From NCBI GenBank assembly GCA_028455995.1, contig JABELC010000009.1, positions 1,749,501 through 1,813,500 of the forward strand: 64,000 bases of DNA. The letters are read 5' to 3'. A program made the translations under genes and the position numbers. Shown in pieces: positions 13,080-23,576 of this stretch (position 1 is its first letter; every line of letters starts with the position of its first letter). The notes beneath the pieces were generated by a model, which was not told the DNA's origin, ran no database searches, and was given only the letters and a program-made list of their open reading frames with translations. Source of the stretch: Scleromitrula shiraiana (Eukaryota > Ascomycota > Leotiomycetes > Helotiales > Sclerotiniaceae).

Positions 13080-13905
13080 GCATAAAAAAGACGAAATCTA
13101 GTATAGAGTAAGAATATATATATTATTGAAGTTGTTGATCTAAAACTAAATAACGATGAAGATTATAAAAATCTTTATGTTGTTAATTAATTAGATCTAT
13201 ATTATTCATTTTGTTATTTTTTCATTTAATAAATAAAAATTTTCTTTATAAAGATTTTTGAAAAAAACCAAAAAAATATAAAAAAAATATTAAAAATAAT
13301 TAAAAAAAGAATAAAATAAATATAAAATAAAGGAAATCTATATTGAAATCTATTATAAAAATTTAATTATTATAAAAAATAGATAAAAGAAAATAGAGTT
13401 ATTAAAAGAATCTATTATTAAAATCTTAAATAAAATACTAGTACATAATATTTTTAAAAGATTTAAAAAGAGAAGATAAAAGATTTCGATTTTTAATTTA
13501 ATAGAAAAAGAATATATATTATAAAGGGATAAATATATAGTACAAAGTATTAAATACAAAATATATATAGATACCACGATTCTAAATAGATAATAATATA
13601 GATTTAATACATATCTCTTTATATACAATATAGTATTACCAATATAGCTATATAAAAGCGAAACAACGTTTTTCGTTCTGGCGACTTTTGAACGAATCCT
13701 AACCCTAACCCCCCCAACTAACCATTCTGTACCGTCACAATATATATCAATTCTCTATATAAATCACCAAAAAAATGAAATCTAATATAAAATAAATATA
13801 ATTATATTGTTGAAATTATTGATCTAAAACTAAATAACAACAAGGACTATAAAAGTCTTCATGTTGTTGATTAATCAAATTTATATTATTAATCTCTTTT
13901 ATTGT
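13080..13905 (+). repeat. Pair of ~135 bp direct repeats
   Basis: About 13080-13215 and 13775-13905 share a long block centred on gttgatctaaaactaaataac, then aagga/aagat-tataaaa, then ttcatgttgttgattaat. The differences are mostly C/T and G/A. They could be decayed long terminal repeats or two solo repeat copies. No primer-binding site or coding remnant is visible between them. Confidence 0.5.
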
Positions 13906-14051
13906 ATAGATTATTACTTATAGCATTAATAATTACTAATTAATTATTAATCGATTGTCAAATTAAATTTTCTAATAAAAGTATATAGTTATAATCGCTA
14001 ATGAATTCATTAATTATATATTAATGATATATTGATTATAATTATAAAAAC

Positions 14052-15032
14052 TACTCGATCAAATTAAAATTGAAGCACGCGCAAAATAAGCGAATCGCTT
14101 CAAAATCGACGATTTTGTACAAATCACCTTTTGCGCCGATGTAAATAAATCAATTAATTATTGATAGAATTATTTAAAACATTAAATATAGATTATTTTG
14201 ATATTAAAATATTTATTATTAAAATTTAAAGATTAAATAATGATTTAAAAATTTATAATATTTATTTAAATATAAAGTAAAAATCATATAAAAATATTAT
14301 AATTTTAAATTGATTTAAATTAAACAAATTATTATATTAAAAAATAATGAAGATATATATAAATATATAAAAAAAAAACTTTTATTTAATATAAATATTA
14401 TATATTAAAATATAATATAATAGTTTTAAAAAATCGAAGTTTTAAAGGTATTTTTAATTTTTTAAAATTTTTAAAAATCTGAATAATTCATTCAAATCAA
14501 AATTATATTAAATAATATTTTAATATAGTAAATATGAGGATATAAATTATTATATATAAAAATATAAAGTGATTTTAATGATTTTTAAAAATCGAAGTTA
14601 TAATAGTACTTAATGCTTGTAAACACTATATATATTCTTTTTAACTTTATTATATTATATTTTTTATATATTTTTAATATATATAATATTTATATCAAAT
14701 AAAAGTGTGTTTTTTATGTATTTATATATATCTTCATTATTTTTTAATATAATAATTTGTTTAATTTAAATCAATTTAAAGTTATAATATTTTTATATGA
14801 TTTTTACTTTATATTCAAATAAATATTATAAATTTTTAAATCATTATTTAATCTTTAAATTTTAATAGCAAATATTTTAATATAAAAATAATTCAAATTT
14901 AAAATTTTAAATAATTTTATAAATAATTGATCGATTTATTTACGTTAGCGCAAGAGGTGATTTATATAAAATCATCGATTTTGAGGGTTTTTCGGTAATT
15001 TGCGCGTGCTTCAATTTTAATTTAACCGAGTA
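14052..15032. repeat. Foldback repeat, ~370-400 bp arms
   Basis: The segment from about 14052 to 14430 is repeated in inverted orientation at about 14640-15032, leaving a centre of about 200 bp. For example aataatgaagatatatataaa near 14348 pairs with tttatatatatcttcattatt near 14720, and the flanking sequence matches on both sides for hundreds of bases. The outer tips are of different subtype: type b on the left, type a on the right. Confidence 0.7.
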
Positions 15033-15049
15033 TATAAATAAAAAAAACT

Positions 15050-16670
15050 TAATCAAGCATCAACAAAGAAGTTTTCATGTTTTTAATAAACAAGGGTAGT
15101 CCTTGTTACTAATTAATGACTGATAAGGATAATCCTAGTATATATTAAAATTTCTTATATTAATAACTTGATCATACTAGATTAGTTAAACCTTGTAGTC
15201 GAATGATTACGATCGATTAATTATTGATTAATAAAGATAGTATACTATTAATTGACCGCTGATTGACAGTTAATCAGCGGTCAATTGATAAAGACATACT
15301 AGTAATTAATATAGATCATGATATATTAATAATTTACTAATAATTTACTATTAATTAATAAATAAAATTTACTCCATATAATCTGAGTCATTTTTATTAA
15401 CATTATCAACTTCATTAATACTATCACGAGTCAATATCATTATTAATACTCTTAATATAATACTAGTATTCTTAATACTCTATCATTCATCAATATATTA
15501 TTGATGTATATATATAAACTTTAACTAAATTAATTAATTTTATTGATAAATAATCTTTTTTTTATAATTGATAATATTCAAGCTATATGATATTTAAATT
15601 GAAAAAGAATTCTTTTTTAAAAAATCATATAATTAAATTATTCTATATAATCTTTTATTATTTTATATAATTCTTATATTTAATATTATAAATAATCAAT
15701 AATTTTTATATATTTTAAATTTATATAAAACTTTTCAAATTAAATCATTTATAATTCTAAAAATTATATTATTAAAATAATTTTATTAAATATTCTTTAT
15801 TAATATATTTTTTACATTTTTTTTATTTATAATTCAAATTACAATTAATATATTATTAATATATAATTAATAAATATATTAATAATTATTATAATTATAT
15901 ATTTTTACTATAAAATTCAATATAATAATCGATTAATAATTAATTGATAATCATTAACGTAAATAATTTATATAAATAATCTTTATTTTATCGATTAAAA
16001 CTTTTTATATTGATGAGCGATTTTAATAATATAATTTTTATTATTATTTAACTTTATTTTAAAATTCTGTATAAATTTAAAATATATAAAAATTATTAAT
16101 CAATATATTATTAAACATAAAAATTATATAAAATAATTTTATCATATAATTCTTTTAAAAGAAATTCTTTTTAACTTAAATATTATATAACATTATTAAT
16201 TATAAAAAAGATTAATATTATTTATTAACAAAATCAATCAATTTATCACTAGTTGAAGTTTACTACTAGTAGTACATGTATATATTAACGATATAATAAT
16301 GAATTATAAAGAGTATTAATAATATAAATAATAATTATAAAACTGATTAATAAAAATATAATATTATATAAAATAAATTATATTTATTAATTAATAGTAA
16401 ATTAATAATTTATCTTTATTAATCGATACTAGTAATTAATTAATAATATACTATCTTTATCAATTAATAATCAATTACTAGTAATAATCAATTGATAATC
16501 AATCGACTGCAGAATCTAATTAATCTACTACTAGTAGTAAATCTATTAACATAAAAAACTTTAATATGATACTAGTATATTAGAGTTATCTTTATTAGTC
16601 ATCAACTAATAAAGACTACTCTTGTCTATTAAAACTTAAAGTATAAATTTTTTTTGTTGATGTTATTATT
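15050..16670. repeat. Large inverted repeat around ~15945
   Basis: About 15050-15940 begins with gcatcaacaaagaagttttcatg and includes aagggtagtccttgtta. Its reverse complement, RIP-diverged, is at about 15950-16670, where the reverse strand reads acatcaacaaa, aagagtagtctttatta and then tgactaataaagat. A third, direct copy is at about 17475-18400. The junction at 15940-15960 is close to head-to-head. Confidence 0.6.
15250..15286. repeat. Perfect 15 bp stem, 7 base loop
   Basis: AATTGACCGCTGATT at 15250-15264 and its exact complement at 15272-15286 flank the loop gacagtt. It is one of the few GC-containing palindromes left in the island. Related but imperfect ttgactgtcaattgactgtcaatt sequence occurs in the third copy near 17635-17660, so it probably belongs to the repeat unit. 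Confidence 0.7.
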
Positions 16671-18765
16671 AATAATTTAAGATTACTAGTATTAGTAAAT
16701 AATGATTTTAAAATTTAAAATATTTAATTAAATATAAAATAGAAATTATATGAAAATATTATAATTTTACTAGTACTAGTAATCTAATCAAAATCAAATA
16801 AATTACTATATTAAAAAATAATAAAGATATATTTAGTAAATATACTAGTAGAAAAAGACTTTTATTTATTAATATAATCATAAATATTATATTTTAAAAT
16901 TCAATATAATATTATAAAAAAATCGAAATTCAAAAGATATTTTAAATTCTTTAAAACTTTTAAAACTTTTAATAATTTATTCAAATCGAAATTATATAAA
17001 ATAATATCTTAATACAATAATTATAAAGATATAAATTATTATATATAGAAATTTGAAATGATTTTGATGATTTTTGAAAATGAAAATTATAATAATGCTT
17101 AATATTTATAAATATTATATATATTCTTTTTAATTTTATTACACTTTATATTTTATATGTTTTGAATATATATAACTTGAAGATTTATATTAACTTTTAA
17201 AATCTCTTTTTTATATATTTAAATATATCTTCATTCAAGTTTTTTTAATATAATAGAATATTAGAAAAGTTAAATATAATAAATTTAAATTAAATTATTG
17301 AATATTAAATTGAATATTATTTTAATATAATATTTTAGATTCACTATAAAAAGATATTTCAATTAAAAGAATATATATATAATTACTATATAATTAATAA
17401 AAATAATAAAAATGATATTAATGATATTTTAATTAAAATAATATTAATCAATTTATTTAATAAAAATAATTAAAATGCATCAATAAAAAACTTTTTATGC
17501 TTTTGATAGACAAGAATAATCCTTATTAGTTATTGACTGATAAAGATGACCCTAGCATATAATAAAATAATTTATGTTAATGGATACGAGTTGATTAGAT
17601 CTTGCGGTCGATCACGATTGATTGCGGTCGAATGACTGTCAATTGACTGTCAATTAACTATTAATCAATAAGGGTATATTGTCGATTTATTGCTAATTGA
17701 CTGTTAATTAACAAGGATATACTAGTAATTAATAAAGATATACTAGTAATTTATTGTCAATTGATAAATAAAATTTATTTTATATAATACTATATTTTTA
17801 TTAATTACTATTAATAACTTAATCAACTTTATTAATATTATTAATAATCATGTATTATTAAGATTATTAATAATTATATATTATTAATATTATTAACTTA
17901 TATTATTAATATTCAAGTTATTAATACTTTTAATGTATTTAATACTAGTATCTTTATTAATTATTAATATATTATTGATGTATACTAGCATTAATCTGTA
18001 TGTATAAATTTTACTAGTTAAATTAATTTATTTTATTGATAGTAAATAATAACTTTTTTTATAATTGATAGTATTATATAATACTAGTAGTATTTAAGTT
18101 AAAAAAGAATTTTTTTAAAAAAATCATATAATCAAATGACTTTATATAATCTTTATACTAGTATTACTAAACAGTATATTAATCAATAAATTTTATATAT
18201 TTTACTACTAGTACTACTAGTAACTTCGATTGAAATTTATATAGAACTTTAAAATAAAGTTATATAATAATAAAAATTATATTATCAAAATCATCTAATT
18301 AAGCTTTTTTATTTATATAACTTTTATAATTTTTAATATATAATTATAATCAATATACTGTTGATATGTAATTAATGAATTTAATGATGATTTTAATCGC
18401 ATGCTCTTATTACAGAGTACATCTTAGCAGCTGCCAGTGATTGACCGTTAATTGACAATCATCAATGATTGACGTAAATTGTTTGTATGGTTCAAGTTGA
18501 TCCTTGTATATTTGATCAGAATTCTTTTTGCTGATGTGATATTAATTATATTTTAATTAAAACAATATTAATCAATTTATTTATATTAATACAAGAGATG
18601 TTTTGTACAAAATTGTCGATTTGAAGGGATTCGCTTATTTTGCACGTGCTTCAATTTTAATATGACCGAGTAGATAGTGCTAGTAGATATGAAAATTAGC
18701 ATCTCGAGTAGAAATTGAGGATGGCTTTTCGGCCACGACCCACTCTTCTGATTAGAATATATAAC

Positions 18766-18796
18766 CCCTTTCTTCGTACGAAGTACGAGGAAAAAG
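18766..18796. repeat. Short palindromic element near the terpene synthase
   Basis: ccctttcttcgtacgaagtacgaggaaaaagg is an imperfect hairpin built on the perfect 12-base palindrome CTTCGTACGAAG. The same core forms the longer hairpin at 22637-22696. It lies about 120-150 bp before the terpene synthase ATG, so it may sit in that promoter. Confidence 0.6.
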
Positions 18797-18916
18797 GAGA
18801 ATAGATGAATATATGTTTTTTACTACTTGTTATTAACAACTTACCTAAGTGACCCCAACACATACAAACCAAAAACCACCAACAAGCACCTCTACATCCA
18901 AAACCTACAACAAAAA

Positions 18917-19906
18917 ATGGCAGTAACATCCACCCTCATATCCAGCCCCATCTCCCCCCAACCCCCCATCACAAAACCCCAATTCGAAAAGATAATCAAC
19001 CAATTCTTCCTCGAAATCCCCCACAACCCTCCTCTCCTCAAACTCCCCCCAAATATCGAACAATCCATGCACGACCACTTCCTCACCCTCCTCCACACTG
19101 AAAACCTCGACCCCAAAAAGCTCCCCAAAATAATAAGCATAGCCCTCGCAATCGGTCACGGCTGCTACCCCTCCCACCCCGCTCCCCTGCAAGAACTAAT
19201 CTCCCTCTACACCGTGTACTTCTACCTCGTGGACGACTTCACCCGCGAACTCCTCCCCATCTTGCGGAACTACCGACGGAACCTCATAGCCGGTAAATCC
19301 AACGGTCTACTGCTCGATAGCTGGACGCAACTTCTCTCGAAATTTGAAGAGTATTTTGGCCCGTTGTCGATGGATTTGATATGGAGTAGTACAATGGAAT
19401 TTATCACTCTGAATGTATTTGAGCATGAAACGGAGGGGAAACTTATTTTCCATGCTGGCGCTGGAAAGGTTCCAAATTATCTCCGCGTGAAGAATTCGCT
19501 CGTTGAGCCCTTCGCATATTTTGTTTTCCCCAAGGCACTATTCCCCGAAGAAACATCCCTAGTGTCGTGGATCCAGGCGATTCCAGATCTATTGGAATTT
19601 AGCTGCGTCGTTAACGATTCGCTTTCGTTTTACAAGGAGTCGGTTGTTGGCGCGGAACGGGATAATTATATTTATAATTATGCGGCGGCGAATGGGTTGG
19701 GTGTGGAGAGGTCGCTGGAGATTGTGGTGGAGAATATGGTGGCTTGTATTAGGAGGTTGAGGGGGATGTTTGAGGGGGGTCGGGATGAGGATGAGCGGAT
19801 TCTTAGGGTTGTGAATGAGTATATTGTTGGGGGAATTGGGATGCATGGGAAGGAGAGGTATCGTTTGGGGGAATGTGGGATTCCGAAATTATTCAGAGAA
19901 GCGTAA
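18917..19906 (+). CDS. Class I sesquiterpene synthase (trichodiene-synthase-like fold)
   Basis: The product is an intronless protein of 329 residues. The ATG at 18917 is chosen because the frame's upstream start is a TTG; the ATG context is favourable (aaaaaATGGC). Visible motifs are the aspartate-rich DDFTRE at about residues 106-111, the NSE-type metal site NDSLSFYKE at about 233-241, and a C-terminal R-Y pair (GKERYRL) at about 314-315. Spacing fits the fungal class I fold and looks closest to the TRI5-type branch, which ionises farnesyl diphosphate with Mg2+ and cyclises it. The length is slightly below trichodiene synthase. The product cannot be predicted. No P450, oxidoreductase or transporter sits beside it, so it looks like an orphan or a relocated core gene. 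Upstream is the end of the RIP-decayed repeat array, yet the frame is intact, implying recent arrival or selection. The first half of the gene is unusually C-rich. Confidence 0.82.
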   Translation: MAVTSTLISSPISPQPPITKPQFEKIINQFFLEIPHNPPLLKLPPNIEQSMHDHFLTLLHTENLDPKKLPKIISIALAIGHGCYPSHPAPLQELISLYTVYFYLVDDFTRELLPILRNYRRNLIAGKSNGLLLDSWTQLLSKFEEYFGPLSMDLIWSSTMEFITLNVFEHETEGKLIFHAGAGKVPNYLRVKNSLVEPFAYFVFPKALFPEETSLVSWIQAIPDLLEFSCVVNDSLSFYKESVVGAERDNYIYNYAAANGLGVERSLEIVVENMVACIRRLRGMFEGGRDEDERILRVVNEYIVGGIGMHGKERYRLGECGIPKLFREA

Positions 19907-20233
19907 ATGTGATGGATAGATCAAGAATGAGAGGGGAAGGTTGGGGCCTGTGAAGGGGGGACAAGGAAGGTTGGCTGGGAGGCGTAGCGGTCTTGATGTG
20001 GTTCATGTTACTCCTAATTTGAAATATATTTTATCGAAATGAAGTAAGTATCCGTCCCCGTATTAATCAAATTGGAATACTTATCCAAACAATATACGAT
20101 CATATATCGATTTTGATGCTCGAGTCTTTGTGTTCTAAATAAACATTTATAATCCAACCTTTTTTTAAGTTATTTGAATATTGACTCAGAACTATTCAAA
20201 TATCTATACTCTGAACGAATACACAGAAATGCA
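19907..20233. other. Convergent 3' region
   Basis: A short spacer between the 3' end of the terpene synthase and the 3' end of the minus-strand kinase locus. Nothing beyond AT-rich UTR-like sequence is visible. Confidence 0.6.
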
Positions 20234-22477
20234 TCAACTCGTCCCGACAACAGGACTCTCAAGAGATATCATATCCTTCTTCAATGACCCAAGTTTACCA
20301 TTCAAGATACCTGTATCATACCCATATTCAAAAACACTATCATGATCAGGATCCTTCAATCTATCACAAACACAATGAGCAGTGCTACCACTCAGATCCA
20401 ATTCCAGGGCACGAGCAAAGTCCTCAGCGCGCAAGAACCCATACGATTCTTGCGACATGCAAACCTCCCTATCAGGTATCGTTTGGCAGACACAGGAGCC
20501 TGCAGCATAATGAGATGCAATATGAAGCATTCTCCTTTGCCAATGAGAAATTGCATCGGAGTCAGCAGTCCAAGCGGAGATATCCTCTTGGCAGTTAGGA
20601 AATATGCAGCCAGCTGTTGTGGGAAGATCATGAGATTCAAAATGACTTTGCGAGTGAAGAATCCATTCTTCTAGATGATTGGATACAAAGAATACTTTGC
20701 AGCCGTTGTAAGAAAACTCACAAGGTAGCACGTACGTTGTTTTGGCCGATGACTGCATTTGTTCTTGAGTCTCTGATACTATGAGAGATGCTCGATCGAG
20801 TACTTGTTTAGGTGTCTTTGAGTGGCGAGACATGATACTAGTACTAGTAACTGAGGAACTTAGTCGGTGTCCTGTCGAAGTTTCGGATTCACCTGACACG
20901 GAAGTGAAGGATTTCGATTCAAGGGACTGGATCTTGTCTTTTTTAACTTGCTCTAATTCTGACTCATTCAGTTGATATTGATCCCGGTCTATTCGGCCGC
21001 TAATGAGGTTCGAAATCCATGGCATATTTTTATCGGCGAGAAAAGTATCAATGGTAGAAGGTCCAGTGGGCAAACTTCGCAGCATACGTTGGGAAATCAA
21101 CGATAATGGTGAAGAGGGCTGTGATGACCTCTTATTAGCAAATTTCGTTTCGGCTTTTGTTGCAAATTCAATGCAAGAGCAACGTTCAGTCAAACTTCCG
21201 AAATACAATTTGAGATATGTGCTATCCGGACGGTCACCTGGATGTTCACTGATCATCTCTCGTACAGTCGATATATCAATGGTGAGCCGTGGACCGAAGT
21301 AGTATTCTACCTTATCCAACCACGAATTATAGAAGCCATGGTTCTTGGAGGACTCCTCAAGTAGTTCCTGTAGTTCTCCAAGATAAAGAGGCAATACGCA
21401 AACCATGAGCGTCAGAATTTCAACGAATATGCAGCCTAAAGAAAACACATCTGCCTATCGATCCCCGTAGCTAGCATTCATGAGTGTCTCAGAACCTTCG
21501 ATGTTGAAATGAGACACAAACACGCATTCACCGTAGATGAGAACTTTAGATGATGCCAAGTCCCCAAGTACAATGTTTTCATTGTGTAGAAAATCGAGAG
21601 TTGAGGCTAGACATCCAACCCAGTTCAGCAGAAGACGAGTTTTATTGAGCGTCGGCTTTTGACTTCTATGGGAAATATTGGCCATAAATGTGCGAAGATC
21701 AAAGTCTGCAACCGGTGACATGATGAAAGAAACATAGTTGAGATTTGAAGACAGGTCTATTTCAACCAGATCCATGATATGCGGATTTGATTCTCTTCCA
21801 ATCCGTCTTCTGTTCTCAAATTCTCGGATAATTTCTAAATATTGCAATGTTGATTTGCGTCTCCGAGTGGTCTTCCGTACGAAAACCTTTTGTGAGAATA
21901 TATGATGTACCGCTATGAACTCCTGTTTTGATCCTAGTGTAAGATTTGCGAGAGTCTTGTAATCCATGGTTGATTGAAAATTGGATATGCCGGTAGTGAT
22001 TTGGTGTTGCGCCTTGAGAATATTGTCGTAGGTCACTTTATTGTCGAAGATCGGTTCATTGCCAGAGGCTAATTCATTATCGGAGACCAGTTCATTTTCG
22101 GAAACCATTTCGTTGTCGGAGATCAATTCATCGCCGCAAGTCAATTTATTGTGTAGATTCAATTCAGACGACGACGTTAATACAATGGGAATATCTTCCC
22201 TGTTGTTGTTCGTAGTATAAGGTGGAAGAACGCTTGCGAGACTCGTTTCCTGATTGAGGAACCATCGGAAATAGTGCCGGCATCCTTGGTTGGAACCCTC
22301 TTCCATCATCATCGTCAGATCGGTTGTGATCTGACTGGAATGTAGTAGTTGTTTGCGAACTTTGATACTCTCTGAAAGGAAGCTTCCACCAAGATACTCT
22401 GTAGCCATTCTGGAAATGGTCCGCAGCGTGATTCGATCTCTGGAGTCAATGCTCAAATAGTTGACCACAGAACCCAC
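20234..22477 (-). pseudogene. Pseudokinase with in-frame stop and C-terminal Cys/His region
   Basis: One frame runs from about 22477 to 20234 and is interrupted only by a TAG at 21455-21457, between S-Y-G-D-R and A-D-V-F-S-L-G-C. The upstream half ends in a kinase-like C-lobe: LLNWVGCLASTLDFLH, then VLGDLASSKVLI where HRDxKPxN is expected, then VSHFNI in place of DFG. DVFSLGCIFVEIL after the stop matches kinase subdomain IX. The usual Asn and DFG Asp are absent, so even an unbroken protein would probably be a pseudokinase. Downstream come a Ser-rich linker and a Cys/His segment (CEFSYNGC, CIFPNC, HWQRRMLHIASH). An N-terminal stretch repeats E-L-[IV]-S-D-N-E. The frame opens with GTG, not ATG, so the true 5' part is elsewhere. 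CAG to TAG would be a C-to-T change in CpA context. A sequencing error or readthrough are alternatives. Confidence 0.6.
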
Positions 22478-23576
22478 ACTCCCTTGGCCAATTGCTCACA
22501 ACAGGAAGACTCCACATTTCGGCCTCTGTAAACTTTTGTATCTCATGCGTAGAACGAACATGTTCGATCAAGTGATCCTTACGAATGAAAACTGTTGAGG
22601 TCACTTAGGCAGTAAAATTATATAAAACATCTATTCTATATGATCCTTTTTCTTCGTACGAAGTACTAGTTCAGTACGAAGAAAAAGGATCATATATACT
22701 AAGTAAAAGAGTGTGACGTGGCCGGCACGTGCTAATCACGTGCACAGTCAAAAACTTTTCTGTTGTTTTGGGCTCCAATGCATGCAATACTATGTTCTTC
22801 TAGTTCTTGATGGTCCAATGCAATATAGTAGCAATACGGACATACTAATAAATCGCTTGAGATACAATGAAGACACATGTATTTTTGCTGTAACCAATGG
22901 CTTTGCTTTCCTTCATGCCTCATCCAATCACCCTTGGATTTAAAAGAACTAGCGCAGTTTGGGAAAGTACACTGGTAGATTTCGATATTTCTCCAGTTCT
23001 GGTGTTGGATAGACGGACTATTAGAGCTTGTGTCGCCTATTGAAAGATATGGCGTAGAAAGAGTGGCATGGGAAGTAAGGCTCGGGCCTAAACTCATTGC
23101 CTGGAATGATGATGAGCTATCATGAGAGATGAGTTACTCAAATCCACTAGACAATTCAAAATTGCCAGCTTCTGTGCTTGGGCCAACGGGGTTCGAGATT
23201 GCATGACTGGCATCAACATCCATCCATGACAACCAATCAGCATCTTGGCCGAGTGATGCGCCATTGATTTGGTGGTTTGATGAGATTGCACCTACATCAA
23301 ACCCATTCCATTCAGTCTCTGCCGCATCGTTTCTTTTAGTAAAATGATCCTCGCTACCTGTCGATGGTCAATATCGCCATAATATAAGTGTAAGGCATAT
23401 AGAAACCTACTAAAGCGGATAAATTCAAGAATTTGGTTGGCATTGCGATTGATTAAGTCATCCTCAACGTAATCAAGAATTTCGGGATCCATAAGAGCTA
23501 ACCAGATCAAGAAGAATCTCTGCAACGTGAGATTCATACTGCCAATTTTGGTGAGCTGACATGGGTAGGTAAGCAC
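22446..23576 (-). pseudogene. Decayed C2H2 zinc-finger gene, probably the 5' half of the kinase locus
   Basis: Reading minus from about 23367, a coherent frame gives DADWLSWMDVDASH, then a TAA at 23134-23136, then LISHDSSSSFQ. Next is a C-x4-C-x12-H-x5-H finger (CTFPNC ... HEGKQSH) and CLHC/CPYC. A plausible intron at 22592-22739 joins FDCA to LFIRKDHLIEHVRSTH. Then comes CGFCGQLF, a C-x2-C-x12-H-x3-H finger, interrupted by a TGA at 22446-22448 where Trp is usual. A separate open stretch at 23370-23576 (FFLIWLALMDPEILDY) is in another frame, so one more break or intron lies near 23.35 kb. C2H2 arrays fused to kinase-like domains occur in Sclerotiniaceae-type genomes, so this and the 20234-22477 frame may be one ancient gene. 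Function is unknown and the locus looks dead. Confidence 0.5.
22637..22696. repeat. Perfect 23 bp inverted repeat (hairpin) inside a probable intron
   Basis: Arms 22637-22659 and 22674-22696 are exact complements (tatatgatcctttttcttcgtac and its reverse), with a 14-base spacer. The CTTCGTACGAAG core is shared with 18766-18796. It lies within the proposed 148-base intron of the zinc-finger locus and looks like a small palindromic insertion. Confidence 0.8.

Larger units (their letters stand above)
12890..18672. mobile_element. Composite array of RIP-decayed inverted and direct repeats
   Basis: Four related ends of about 60-65 bp all contain GAAGCACGCGCAAA or its complement next to a tactcg/cgagta tip. 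Left ends start at 12890 and 14052; right ends finish at 15032 and 18672. Just inside the tip, the 12890 and 15032 ends share ttaccgaaaaaccctc (type a). The 14052 and 18672 ends share aataagcgaat (type b). Between them lie recognisable repeated units: a foldback unit at 14052-15032 with a partial copy at about 16690-17230, and a second unit at about 15050-15940 (+), 15950-16670 (inverted) and 17475-18400 (+). No coding capacity remains. Confidence 0.65.

Noticed and set aside
13353..13628. 91-codon open frame in the AT island
   Set aside because: Translation is almost only Ile, Leu, Phe, Tyr and Lys, as A/T-saturated DNA gives; not a protein.
13693..13720. True internal telomere
   Set aside because: Only two CCCTAA units, no longer array and flanking sequence is ordinary repeat DNA; kept as a low-interest note only.
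10155..18672. CRISPR-like or centromeric array
   Set aside because: Repeats are long, inverted and few, with RIP-like transitions; no regular spacing, and one 8.5 kb island is too small to argue for a centromere.
20284..21302. Plus-strand open frames across the kinase locus
   Set aside because: They are antisense shadows of the longer minus-strand frame with kinase-like motifs.
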